A stretch of DNA of 60,152 nucleotides from a virus. Shown here piece by piece: positions 13,911 to 21,807 of the stretch. Under the pieces are notes generated by a model. That model worked only from the letters and a program-made list of their open reading frames with translations. It was not told where the DNA came from and searched no databases. The stretch covers positions 1 to 60,152 of the IMG/VR virus record IMGVR_UViG_3300011115_000619, one strand, 5' to 3'. Numbering within the stretch: position 1 is the stretch's first letter; each line of letters begins with the position of its first letter. The position numbers and the translations under genes were made by a program.

Positions 13911-14187
13911 CAACTTTGTTTGGTGCGTTTTGATTGGCGCACTGGCTTATGTCTTTAGGGACACGCTTCCCAGCTACAGAGAACTGACCGATTGGTATGA
14001 TGCCAAGCGGTTGGACAGCATCAACGATGCTGTTGATGACAACGAGCAGACCATGTTGGCTATCGCCAATCGGGTTGATGAAATGCAGTCGGATGTGGCA
14101 GGCCACCTCACCCGCATTGATGACCTTGAGGCAAGGATTGCGGTGGTGGAGGGGAAGGCCAAGGGGTTTGTGGGGGATGCGTCATGA
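13903..14187 (+). CDS. Membrane-anchored coiled-coil protein, 94 aa
   Basis: An N-terminal membrane segment (about residues 5-20) is followed by a polar region and a heptad-repeat helix near residues 45-85. It has a very strong GGAGGAGG ribosome site inside the preceding gene. The layout (TM, then coiled coil) resembles spanin- or anchor-like phage proteins, but its place far from the lysis genes argues against a lysis role. Confidence 0.72.
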   Translation: MDDNFVWCVLIGALAYVFRDTLPSYRELTDWYDAKRLDSINDAVDDNEQTMLAIANRVDEMQSDVAGHLTRIDDLEARIAVVEGKAKGFVGDAS

Positions 14188-14474
14188 CCAACGACAAGTG
14201 CAAGCTTGAGTTCAACTGCCCGGTCTGCAACCCGCCCAAGCAGGATAGCAAGGACATCGTCAAGGCCATGCGTAATAGGCTTGATGATGGACGGGTTGGG
14301 CTTTGGCCCACTGACCAATCTCTGATGTCCAAAGCCGTCACGGAGATTGAAAAGCTCAGGGCATATGTCAGGACCCTGACGGGTCAGCTTTCTCATGTTG
14401 GCGGTATCAGCACCAGCACAGTGGAGAATGTGAAGAGAAATCTGAAGATTGATGGAGGGTGGGACCTTGAGTGA
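14184..14474 (+). CDS. Hypothetical protein, 96 aa
   Basis: Function not recognised. An N-terminal CPVC pair might bind metal together with Cys7, and the rest is helical. The start overlaps the preceding stop (ATGA). The 3' end overlaps the next gene by a few bases. Part of a densely packed operon of tiny genes. Confidence 0.7.
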   Translation: MTNDKCKLEFNCPVCNPPKQDSKDIVKAMRNRLDDGRVGLWPTDQSLMSKAVTEIEKLRAYVRTLTGQLSHVGGISTSTVENVKRNLKIDGGWDLE

Positions 14475-14709
14475 ACATGGCCATTGCCCCGCCTGCAAGG
14501 CAGATATGACCGGCGGATTGATCTGGCAGACCATGCTGGAGCAGTCCGAGGGCAACGAAGAGGAGGCTGACCGCAAGGCCGATATGTATGGGGCGACCCG
14601 TACATCAGGACACTGGGGCAGGAAGATTGGCCTCTATGACATGGCGGCTGACAGGACCGCAAAGTACATGTGCCCTGACTGCAACCATGTCTGGGCGCGG
14701 GAGGACTGA
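14467..14709 (+). CDS. Small zinc-ribbon protein, 80 aa
   Basis: CPACKADMTGG near the N-terminus and CPDCNHVWARED at the C-terminus form a split four-cysteine zinc site. The likely start is the TTG at 14467, which has GGAGGG seven bases upstream; an ATG at 14452 is the alternative and lacks a good ribosome site. The widely spaced CxxC pairs recall phage proteins of unknown role; nucleic-acid binding is plausible. Confidence 0.68.
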   Translation: MSEHGHCPACKADMTGGLIWQTMLEQSEGNEEEADRKADMYGATRTSGHWGRKIGLYDMAADRTAKYMCPDCNHVWARED

Positions 14710-15039
14710 ATGACTGACATTGTGAAGGAGATACGCGAAGTTGCTCTGATCGCCAAGATGGCGAGAGTCATGGACCTGATGTATCGCGCCGCTGAAGAGA
14801 TCGAGCGGCTGCGTTCTGTGATCGACGCAACGGCCAACCACTGGCTGGCATTGCAGCACGAGCGCCCGGTCAAGTGGGAAGGTGCAATTGACGGAGCGAT
14901 GGAAGCGGCTTGCGCCAAGATCGTGGAGCTTGATGCCTTCCTCGTTATAGCCAACGAGCAGCAAGTCGCCGTGGAGAACGAGAACGGGAAGCTGCGTGAA
15001 GAGGTGCGGCGTCTGAGGGTGGAGGCTGGATATGACTGA
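14710..15039 (+). CDS. Coiled-coil hypothetical protein, 109 aa
   Basis: Mostly helical. The C-terminus LREEVRRLRVEAGYD is repeated, with its DNA, in the gene at 15181-15339. GGAGG precedes the start. Function unknown; probably oligomeric. Confidence 0.7.
   Translation: MTDIVKEIREVALIAKMARVMDLMYRAAEEIERLRSVIDATANHWLALQHERPVKWEGAIDGAMEAACAKIVELDAFLVIANEQQVAVENENGKLREEVRRLRVEAGYD
14992..15037 (+). repeat. Direct repeat, copy 1
   Basis: 46 bases repeated at 15292-15337 with three differences. It encodes a coiled-coil C-terminus, supplies the ribosome site (GGAGG) and includes the start codon of the next gene. Confidence 0.85.
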
Positions 15040-15184
15040 CCTGCACGTCACACCAATCAACGATCTGCGCGATCACATCTCGTCTGCGGATTGCTGGTGC
15101 AAACCAGAATGGGACGAGGGTGTCTTTGTCCATAACTCTATGGACCGCAGGGAGGAGTATGAAGAAGGGAGGGAGCCGCAATGA
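15032..15184 (+). CDS. Conserved short phage protein, 50 aa
   Basis: MTDLHVTPINDLRDH followed by a CWC motif and a VFVHNSMDRREEYEEG tail. I recognise this pattern from many short phage and proteobacterial proteins with a conserved DLxxH...CWC...WxHxxxDxRE layout; the function is unknown. The start lies in the direct repeat and the stop overlaps the next ATG. Confidence 0.78.
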   Translation: MTDLHVTPINDLRDHISSADCWCKPEWDEGVFVHNSMDRREEYEEGREPQ

Positions 15185-15339
15185 CCGACATCGTCAAACG
15201 GATTGACGCGCACTTGGAGAGCGATAACGCAGAGCAGAGATGGCTGGCCTCAGACGGATTGCTGGAAGAGGCGCAGGCTGAAATAGAACGACTGCGCGAG
15301 GAAGTGCGGCGTCTGAGGGTGGAGGCTGGATATGACTAA
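15181..15339 (+). CDS. Small coiled-coil protein, 52 aa
   Basis: MTDIVKRIDAHLES then a helix ending in LREEVRRLRVEAGYD, the same C-terminus as the protein at 14710. The repeated N-terminus MTDIVK is also shared with that protein, so the gene looks like a shortened duplicate. Coupled by overlap at both ends. Confidence 0.7.
   Translation: MTDIVKRIDAHLESDNAEQRWLASDGLLEEAQAEIERLREEVRRLRVEAGYD
15292..15337 (+). repeat. Direct repeat, copy 2
   Basis: Second copy of the 46-base repeat, exactly 300 bases after the first, again spanning a gene end and the next gene's ribosome site and start. Confidence 0.85.
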
Positions 15340-15568
15340 CATCAAAGACATGCTTGCTGCTGCGACGATCCCTCATGACAGCCAGTTCCTTGCCTCCATG
15401 CTCAAAGATGCGGCCAAAGAATTGGTGGCTTTGAGAAGGCGGATAAACGACATGAGCAGGGATATTGAATCGCTGCAGGAGGAGAGCAGAACCCGGAAGC
15501 AGATGATCGATGTTTTGAACAGCATCATAAACGAGTTTGAAAATCAGAGGGGGAAAGAGAATGACTGA
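15332..15568 (+). CDS. Coiled-coil hypothetical protein, 78 aa
   Basis: Function not recognised. After a short N-terminus it is one long amphipathic helix (ELVALRRRINDMSRDIESLQ and onward). The ribosome site and start come from direct repeat copy 2. It overlaps the dCMP deaminase start by eight bases. Confidence 0.68.
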   Translation: MTNIKDMLAAATIPHDSQFLASMLKDAAKELVALRRRINDMSRDIESLQEESRTRKQMIDVLNSIINEFENQRGKEND

Positions 15569-15986
15569 CTGGGACACAAGGATGCTGGCGCTGGCAGAAC
15601 ATGTCGCCCAGTGGAGCAAAGACCCGTCTACCAAGGTGGGCTGTGTTATTGCCGATGAGGACCACCGGGTTCTGAGCATTGGCTTCAACGGGTTCCCCAA
15701 GGGCATTCCTGATGCAGGTTTGGATGACCGGGAGTTCAAGTATGCCCGTGTGGTCCATGCTGAACTGAATGCCTTGATGTTTGCCCGTGGCTCTGTGGCA
15801 GGTGCCACGATGTATGTCTGGCCCATGCCTCCTTGCTCACGCTGTGCCGGGCCGATCATTCAGGCAGGCATCCTGCGCGTGGTGTCGCCTCCGGCTGGTG
15901 AGCGTTGGAGAGAAGCCTGTGCAGTAGGTGAGCAGATGTTCAGGCAGGCGTGGATTGATGTCGCGGAGGTGCCCCATGAAGGTTGA
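15561..15986 (+). CDS. dCMP/cytidine deaminase family protein
   Basis: A 141-residue zinc deaminase with HAE at 66-68 and PCSRC at 91-95 (Cys92, Cys95). It probably converts dCMP to dUMP, feeding the ThyX enzyme encoded next to it to make dTMP for phage DNA. The start at 15561 overlaps the preceding gene; the end overlaps the thyX start by eleven bases. Confidence 0.88.
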   Translation: MTDWDTRMLALAEHVAQWSKDPSTKVGCVIADEDHRVLSIGFNGFPKGIPDAGLDDREFKYARVVHAELNALMFARGSVAGATMYVWPMPPCSRCAGPIIQAGILRVVSPPAGERWREACAVGEQMFRQAWIDVAEVPHEG

Positions 15987-16809
15987 ACTGGTAGACAAGA
16001 TGGGAACTGACCTGATGACCGTGAATACGGCACGGGTGAGCTTCGCCAAGCACAAGACCGAAATGGATGCGAGCGACGAGAAGCTGATTGCATACCTTGC
16101 CAAGCACAACCATTGGCTCCCGTTTGCTCATGCGACCATCCAGTTTCGGGTCGCCGCCCCGATCTTTGTCGCGAGGCAGCTTGCCAAGCATCAGGTGGGT
16201 GCTGTCTGGTCTGAGGAGTCCCGCCGGTACATTGACGATGACCCTGAGATCTATGTTCCGGGCAAATGGCGCACGAGGCCTGCAAACGTCAAGCAAGGCT
16301 CTGGAGGGGATCTTCACCCCGGCGACGGCTATCTGGCAGGATCAACCTACGAAACCGCCATGAGGGACGCTGCGACGGCTTACAGGACGCTGCTCAAGCG
16401 TGGCGTGGCTCCTGAAATGGCACGGATGACCCTGCCGCAGTCTGCCGTCACTGAGTGGATCTGGACCGGGAGCCTTTTGTTTTTCTCCCGCGTTTGTCAG
16501 CTGCGCCTCGATGGCCATGCCCAGTCGGAAACCCGCACTGTGGCAGAGAAGATCCATGACATCTGCGCCATCCTGTTCCCGATTTCGTGGCGGGAGTTGA
16601 TGGCAAGGCGTGATGCGCCTGACGCTGAAGAGATGGCCCACCTGCGGGCTGAGGTTGAGAACTTGAAGAAGGCCCTGAACAAGGCCAACAGTGAGAACAG
16701 CAAGATCCTTCAGCGTATGTATGACCAAAAACAGGGCAAAACCGTGCCTACGGATGGGCTGACCAACCCGCTTTCAGGTGCATTGCACCCCAAAGGATGG
16801 AAGTCATGA
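15976..16809 (+). CDS. thyX: FAD-dependent thymidylate synthase ThyX
   Basis: A 277-residue flavin-dependent thymidylate synthase, converting dUMP to dTMP. The core matches phage ThyX forms: AHATIQFRV, then ARQLAKHQVG (66-75) and SEESRRY (79-85), a relaxed version of the RHR-x7-S signature. The C-terminal 60 residues add a coiled-coil helix not needed for catalysis. GGAGG lies seven bases before the ATG. The last codons cross a palindrome variant (16772-16794), read as GALHPK, so the 3' end has been shaped by the element. It follows dCMP deaminase in the same operon. Confidence 0.9.
   Translation: MKVELVDKMGTDLMTVNTARVSFAKHKTEMDASDEKLIAYLAKHNHWLPFAHATIQFRVAAPIFVARQLAKHQVGAVWSEESRRYIDDDPEIYVPGKWRTRPANVKQGSGGDLHPGDGYLAGSTYETAMRDAATAYRTLLKRGVAPEMARMTLPQSAVTEWIWTGSLLFFSRVCQLRLDGHAQSETRTVAEKIHDICAILFPISWRELMARRDAPDAEEMAHLRAEVENLKKALNKANSENSKILQRMYDQKQGKTVPTDGLTNPLSGALHPKGWKS
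16772..16794 (+). promoter_or_regulatory. Palindromic leader, one-base centre
   Basis: GGTGCA-T-TGCACC with arms TTTCA and CCAAA. It lies inside the thyX 3' end and its CCCCAAA half touches the AAGGA ribosome site of the LexA-like gene, the same orientation as in the leftward leaders. Confidence 0.75.
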
Positions 16810-17081
16810 CACCCGGTCAGAGGAAAATGATGGATGCGGTCCATGATCATTGGAAAGAGCATGGATACGCACCATCGATGAGGGAGCTTCAGGAGAAGCT
16901 GGGGTACAAATCTGTATCTCAGGCTCACTCTACCCTGAAAGCCCTGATCAATCGCGGTTGGTTGATGTACACACCCAACCAAGCAAGGTCGCTGCGCTTG
17001 TCCACACATGCCATCCGCCTGTTCAACGGCGAGGCACGCAGGAAAGAGAAGTGGCCTCTTGAGATGCTAGGTGAGTGCTGA
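16806..17081 (+). CDS. LexA-like winged-helix DNA-binding protein
   Basis: A 91-residue protein matching the LexA N-terminal DNA-binding domain: TPGQRKMMDAV, YAPSMRELQEKLGY as the helix-turn-helix, and HSTLKALINRGWL. The protease domain of LexA is missing, so it should not be inactivated by RecA. It probably represses phage or host promoters; an inverted repeat just downstream (17089-17122) is a candidate operator. The ATG overlaps the thyX stop (ATGA). Confidence 0.83.
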   Translation: MTPGQRKMMDAVHDHWKEHGYAPSMRELQEKLGYKSVSQAHSTLKALINRGWLMYTPNQARSLRLSTHAIRLFNGEARRKEKWPLEMLGEC

Positions 17082-17088
17082 GTAATTG

Positions 17089-17122
17089 GTATTTGAAAGT
17101 CTTGACTATGCACGTCAAATAC
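17089..17122. promoter_or_regulatory. Inverted repeat, possible operator
   Basis: GTATTTGA (17089-17096) and TCAAATAC (17115-17122) flank a TTGACT (17102-17107) that could be a -35 box, though no -10 is found at the right distance. Placed between the LexA-like gene and large terminase. Confidence 0.45.
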
Positions 17123-17198
17123 CCCGAACTGTGTACATTGGACGGTAAACGGCTGGTCACCTAACCGTTCATGCAGTTCCTCCCTGTCTCCTGCACGG

Positions 17199-17227
17199 AA
17201 GCCCCGCCCCTCAAAGGTGGGGCTTTT
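17199..17227 (+). terminator. Intrinsic terminator before the large terminase gene
   Basis: AAGCCCCGCC pairs with GGTGGGGCTT (one wobble), followed by more T. The descending arm ends three bases before the terminase ATG and is its only ribosome-site candidate (GGTGGGG), so the hairpin may also control translation. Confidence 0.75.
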
Positions 17228-17229
17228 GC

Positions 17230-18738
17230 ATGTCTGCCCTGAAATCATACCTCAGCAAGCTTGATCGTCTGCCCCTTGAGGAACAGCGAGAGATCCTGCG
17301 CCTGCTGCAGGAATTGGAGACTGCGGAACAACGAGATCTTGCCCGTGAGCAGTTCTTGCCCTTCGTCAAGGCGATGTGGCCGGGGTTCATTGAAGGCCGT
17401 CACCATGAAATCATGGCAGATGCCTTTGAACGGGTGGCCAACGGTCAGTTGAAGCGCCTGATCATCAACATGCCGCCCCGACATACCAAGTCGGAGTTCG
17501 CGAGCTACCTGCTCCCGGCATGGTTTCTGGGCAGGTTCCCAACCAAGAAGGTGATTCAGGCCTCCCACACTGCTGAATTGGCGGTGGGATTTGGTCGTAA
17601 GGTGCGAAATCTGGTTGGGTCCAAGCCATTCCAGAAGATTTTCCCGGAAGTGGGACTGAAGGCAGACAACAAGGCCTCTGGCCGGTGGGCCACCAACCAA
17701 GGTGGTGACTACTTTGCCGTTGGCGTTGACGGTGCCGTGACTGGTAAGGGCGCAGACGTGCTGATCATCGACGATCCGCACTCTGAGCAGGAAGCCAAGA
17801 TCGCGGAATACAGCCCGGAAGTCTTTGACGGCGTCTATGAGTGGTACACCTCTGGACCTCGTCAGCGTCTCCAGCCGGGTGGTGCCATCATCATCGTGAT
17901 GACCCGGTGGGCCAAGCGAGATCTGACTGGTCAGATCATGAAGGCCGCTCAGGAGCGTGAGGATGACGAGTGGGAGATCATTGAACTCCCCGCCATCATG
18001 CCTTCTGGCAAGCCTCTCTGGCCGGGCTTCTGGTCTCTGGAGGAGCTTGAGAAGCTCAAAGCGGAACTGCCCCTCACCAAGTGGCAGGCTCAGTATCAGC
18101 AGCAGCCAACCTCTGAGGCAGGCGCGCTGGTCAAGCGAGACTGGTGGCGCGTGTGGGAAGGTAACGGCCCTCCCCCGTGTGAGTTTATCATTCAGTCGTG
18201 GGACACGGCTTTTGAGAAGACGCAACGAGCGGACTACTCGGCCTGCACCACATGGGGTGTGTTTTACCACCCTGACGATACTGGACAGGCAAGGGCGAAC
18301 ATCATTTTGATCGACGCCTACAAGGAGCGTCTGGAGTTCCCGGACCTGAAGAAAGCGGCTCTCAGGTTCTACAAAGAGTACAACCCAGACGCCTGCATCG
18401 TTGAAAAGAAGGCGGCAGGTACGCCCCTCCTCTATGAGCTTCGCTCCATGGGCATTCCTCTTTCGGAATACACCCCGGTGCGAGGACAGGACAAGATTGC
18501 TCGCGTGAATGCGGTCTCTGACCTCTTTCAGTCTGGCATCGTGTGGGCACCTCCCACGCGCTGGGCAGAAGAGGTTGTTGAAGAGTTTGCCAGCTTCCCA
18601 GCCGGTGAGCATGACGACTTGGTGGATAGCTCCACACAGGCGCTGCTCAGGTTCAGGCAGGGGGGTTTCATTCGTCTGGCCTCTGACGAGGAAGATGAAG
18701 TCCCGAATTTTCGGCGCAATCGCGTCGAGTATTACTAG
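17230..18738 (+). CDS. Terminase large subunit
   Basis: A 502-residue packaging motor. The ATPase has a Walker A-like PPRHTKS (82-88) and Walker B LIIDDP (178-183); the RNase H-like nuclease begins QSWDTAFE (Asp325) and ends with DDLVDSS. It pumps DNA into the prohead with the portal. The start follows the intrinsic terminator by two bases. Confidence 0.95.
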   Translation: MSALKSYLSKLDRLPLEEQREILRLLQELETAEQRDLAREQFLPFVKAMWPGFIEGRHHEIMADAFERVANGQLKRLIINMPPRHTKSEFASYLLPAWFLGRFPTKKVIQASHTAELAVGFGRKVRNLVGSKPFQKIFPEVGLKADNKASGRWATNQGGDYFAVGVDGAVTGKGADVLIIDDPHSEQEAKIAEYSPEVFDGVYEWYTSGPRQRLQPGGAIIIVMTRWAKRDLTGQIMKAAQEREDDEWEIIELPAIMPSGKPLWPGFWSLEELEKLKAELPLTKWQAQYQQQPTSEAGALVKRDWWRVWEGNGPPPCEFIIQSWDTAFEKTQRADYSACTTWGVFYHPDDTGQARANIILIDAYKERLEFPDLKKAALRFYKEYNPDACIVEKKAAGTPLLYELRSMGIPLSEYTPVRGQDKIARVNAVSDLFQSGIVWAPPTRWAEEVVEEFASFPAGEHDDLVDSSTQALLRFRQGGFIRLASDEEDEVPNFRRNRVEYY

Positions 18739-18747
18739 GAGACCTGA

Positions 18748-21249
18748 ATGGCCGTCGCCAAGGCCCTCACATCAGACACCCTGCCGGAAGGCGAAGATCT
18801 CGATATTGAGGTCATTGAAGTGCCTGATGGCACGATGTCTGAGGAGACTCCTGACGGCGGCGTAGTCATCACGTTTGGTGTGATTGAGGATGAGGGTTCC
18901 ACAGAGGAACTGGAGCACGCTGACAACCTCGTCGAACACATGGATGATGGTGACATTGCTGTTCTGGTCAGTGAGCTTCAGTCTCAGTATGACGCTGACA
19001 GACGCAGTCGCTCTGACTGGGAACGTGCCTATGTAAAGGGTCTGGAGTTTCTGGGCACCCGTTTTGAGGACCGCACCCAGCCTTGGGAGGGTGCCTGCGG
19101 CGTCTACCATCCGATCCTGTCAGAAGCTGCCATGCGGTTTCAGGCCAACGCCATCATGGAGATTTTCCCTGCTGGTGGCCCGGTTATGACGGAGATCATT
19201 GGCAAGCTGACCCCGGAGAAGGCCGCTCAGGCGACCCGTGTCGAAGACGACATGAACTACATCGTCACTGAGGTGATGACTGAGTACCGGGCAGAGACTG
19301 AGCGTCTACTGTTCAATCTGGCACTGGCAGGATGCGCCGTCCGCAAGGTCTACTTTGACCCCGTGATGAAGCGCCCGGCGGCTCTGTTCATCCCGGCAGA
19401 AGACTTTGTCGTGAGCTATGGGGCGAGTGATCTCACCTCCTGCACGCGCTACACGCAGGTCCTGCGCCTGCCCAAGAACGAAGTAAGGAAGTTGCAGGTC
19501 GCTGGCCTGTATGCCGACATTGACCTGCCTGACCCGTCTCCTGAGCGCAGTGACCTCGAAGACGCCAAAGATCGCACTGAGCTTGAGGTGCGGACGTGGG
19601 AATATGATGACCGCCTGACGTTGCTGGAGATGCACGTCGATCTCGACCTTCCGGGTTTTGAGAGCGATGACGGTGTGGCTCTGCCTTACGTCGTGACGTT
19701 CATCAAGGACAGCGGTGACATTCTCTCGATCCGGCGGAACTGGAACGAGGAAGATGAGACGAAGAAGAAGATCATTCACTTCGCCATCTACAACTACCTG
19801 CCGGGGATGGGCTTCTACGGCTTCGGCCTGATCCATCTGATTGGTGGCATTGCCAAGTCCGCCACTGGCATCCTGCGTCAGCTTGTGGACGCTGGCACGG
19901 TGTCCAACCTGCCGGGTGGCCTGAAAAGCCGTGGTCTGCGCATCAAGGGTGACGATAGCCCGATCCAGCCCGGCGAGTTCAGGGACGTTGATGTCCCCGG
20001 CGGGTCCATCAGGGACAACATCACCTTCCTGCCGTACAAGGAGCCGTCTGGCGTCCTGTACCAGCTTCTCGGCACCATCGTTGAAGAAGGTCGACGCTTC
20101 GCATCCATCTCCGAAATGAACGTCGGAGAGATGAAGCAGGATGCTCCGGTTGGCACCACGCTGGCCATCCTTGAGCGCAGCCAGAAGGTCATGTCTGCGG
20201 TTCAGGCTCGCCTGCACGCAAGTATGAAGGTTGAGTTCAAGCTGCTCGCTGGCATCGTCAAAGACTACATGGACGTTGAGTACCCCTACGAAGTCGAGGG
20301 TAACAGCGACCGCTCCAAGGACTACTCCGACATCGTCGATGTGCTGCCGGTCTCTGACCCCAACAGCACCACGATGGCTCAGCGCATCATGCAGTATCAG
20401 GCGGCTCTGCAGCTTGCCCAGAACCAGCCCGACATCTACGACATGCCCGCGCTGCACCGGAAGATGATCTACACGCTGGGTATCAAAGACCCGGACAGCA
20501 TCATCCCCGACAAGAACAACATGAAGCCGACTGACCCCGTGACGGAGAACATGGCTCTCCTGAACGGCAAGCCGATCAAGGCGTTCCTGTCGCAGGATCA
20601 CGAAGCGCACATCACGGTTCACACCTCGATGCTGCAGGACCCCAAGATCACTCAGATGGTTGGGCAATCCCCCAATGCTCCGGCCATTCAGGCGGCTCTT
20701 GCTGCACATGTGCAGGAGCATCTGGCGTTCGCCTACCGCCGCAAGATCGAAGAGCAGCTTGGTGTGCCCCTGCCGTCGCCGGAGGACGTGCTGCCAGAGG
20801 ATGTGGAGATCCAGATGTCTCCGCTCCTTGCCAAGGCCGCTCAGCGCGTCCTGCAGGGTTCTCAGGCAGAGGCTCAGCAGCAGCAGGCAGAGCAGCAGGC
20901 TCAGGACCCGGTCATCCAGATGCAGCAGGCGGACCTGCAGATTCGTCAGCAGGAAGTCCAGCGCAAGGCCCAGAAGGATCAGGTCGAGGCTCAGATTGCT
21001 CAGGCAATGATGGCTCAGGATGCCGCTCTGGAGCGCGAGAAGCTCGCAACTCAGGAGCGCATTGCTGGCGCAAGGATTGGCTCGGAAGTTGCCCGCAGCA
21101 AGGCGGACATCTCCGTGAGGGACAAGCAGATCTCCTCAGCAGAACGCACCGCAGGAGCCAATCTCGGTGTGCAGATAGCGAAAGACAACCGTGGATCAAC
21201 TGGACCGACTGCGCCGCCGCCTGCGCGACGTAATGAACGACTACGCTGA
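18748..21249 (+). CDS. Portal protein, P22-like
   Basis: An 833-residue portal, long like P22 gp1. The N-terminal acidic stretch is followed by the RSDWERAYVKGLEFLG and QPWEGACGVYHPIL segments typical of this podoviral group. The C-terminal 150 residues are a Gln/Ala-rich coiled coil, matching the long barrel of P22 portals that reaches into the capsid. Ribosome site GGAGA. It overlaps the next gene by 59 bases. Confidence 0.9.
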   Translation: MAVAKALTSDTLPEGEDLDIEVIEVPDGTMSEETPDGGVVITFGVIEDEGSTEELEHADNLVEHMDDGDIAVLVSELQSQYDADRRSRSDWERAYVKGLEFLGTRFEDRTQPWEGACGVYHPILSEAAMRFQANAIMEIFPAGGPVMTEIIGKLTPEKAAQATRVEDDMNYIVTEVMTEYRAETERLLFNLALAGCAVRKVYFDPVMKRPAALFIPAEDFVVSYGASDLTSCTRYTQVLRLPKNEVRKLQVAGLYADIDLPDPSPERSDLEDAKDRTELEVRTWEYDDRLTLLEMHVDLDLPGFESDDGVALPYVVTFIKDSGDILSIRRNWNEEDETKKKIIHFAIYNYLPGMGFYGFGLIHLIGGIAKSATGILRQLVDAGTVSNLPGGLKSRGLRIKGDDSPIQPGEFRDVDVPGGSIRDNITFLPYKEPSGVLYQLLGTIVEEGRRFASISEMNVGEMKQDAPVGTTLAILERSQKVMSAVQARLHASMKVEFKLLAGIVKDYMDVEYPYEVEGNSDRSKDYSDIVDVLPVSDPNSTTMAQRIMQYQAALQLAQNQPDIYDMPALHRKMIYTLGIKDPDSIIPDKNNMKPTDPVTENMALLNGKPIKAFLSQDHEAHITVHTSMLQDPKITQMVGQSPNAPAIQAALAAHVQEHLAFAYRRKIEEQLGVPLPSPEDVLPEDVEIQMSPLLAKAAQRVLQGSQAEAQQQQAEQQAQDPVIQMQQADLQIRQQEVQRKAQKDQVEAQIAQAMMAQDAALEREKLATQERIAGARIGSEVARSKADISVRDKQISSAERTAGANLGVQIAKDNRGSTGPTAPPPARRNERLR

Positions 21250-21379
21250 CACCATCGCTGGTGGCAGTGCAAAGGACTTCCCAGAGTACAAACACCTCTG
21301 TGGGGTCATCGAGGGTCTTGCCCTCGCTGAAAGAGAGCTTCTCGACGTTCGCCAGAAGGCGGTGGCCGAAGAAGACTGA
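21191..21379 (+). CDS. Small conserved phage protein, 62 aa
   Basis: A helical protein (MDQLDRLRRRLRDVMNDYAD) starting at a GTG inside the portal gene, in another frame. I recognise the pattern ending in IEGLALAERELLD from the same place in related phages, which supports the overlapping start. Function unknown; a later ATG at 21236 is possible. Confidence 0.72.
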   Translation: MDQLDRLRRRLRDVMNDYADTIAGGSAKDFPEYKHLCGVIEGLALAERELLDVRQKAVAEED

Positions 21380-21432
21380 ACCGCTCTGCGGAGCGCCATG
21401 GGTTCGTGATCCCTAATCACGCCGGAGAAAAC

Positions 21433-21807
21433 ATGAAGGAAATCAATCTCGATAACCCTATCGGGGCAGAAAAAGCACGTCAGCTTCCTGACCCAAAGGG
21501 CTACCGAATGCTCATTATGCTCCCCCAGATGGAGGAGAAGACTGAGGGTGGTGTGATCCTCCCTGACGAGCATCGCGCTCGTGAGGAGACCGCAACCATC
21601 GTTGGCTTCGTCCTGAAGATGGGTGACCTCTGCTACAAGGACCCGGACAAGTTCCCGACAGGCCCTTGGTGCAAAGAGGGCGACTGGGTTCTGTTCCGTT
21701 CCTACTCAGGGACCCGGATCAAGATCCACAGTGCTGAGTTCCGTATCATCAACGATGACACGGTTGAGGCCGTGGTTCAGGACCCAAGAGGAGTGAAGCG
21801 GGCATGA
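21433..21807 (+). CDS. GroES-like co-chaperonin
   Basis: A 124-residue protein with the Cpn10 beta-barrel pattern: YRMLIMLPQMEEKTEGGVILP, a mobile-loop region, then GDWVLFRSYSGTRIKI. It likely caps host GroEL to fold phage capsid protein, as gp31 does in T4. It lies between portal and scaffold genes, fitting that role. GGAG precedes the ATG by five bases. Confidence 0.85.
   Translation: MKEINLDNPIGAEKARQLPDPKGYRMLIMLPQMEEKTEGGVILPDEHRAREETATIVGFVLKMGDLCYKDPDKFPTGPWCKEGDWVLFRSYSGTRIKIHSAEFRIINDDTVEAVVQDPRGVKRA

Noticed and set aside
17245-18612. Antisense reading frame opposite the large terminase (also 1670-3451 and 19306-20721)
   Set aside because: These mirror strongly coding genes on the plus strand and have no start signals or recognisable domains.
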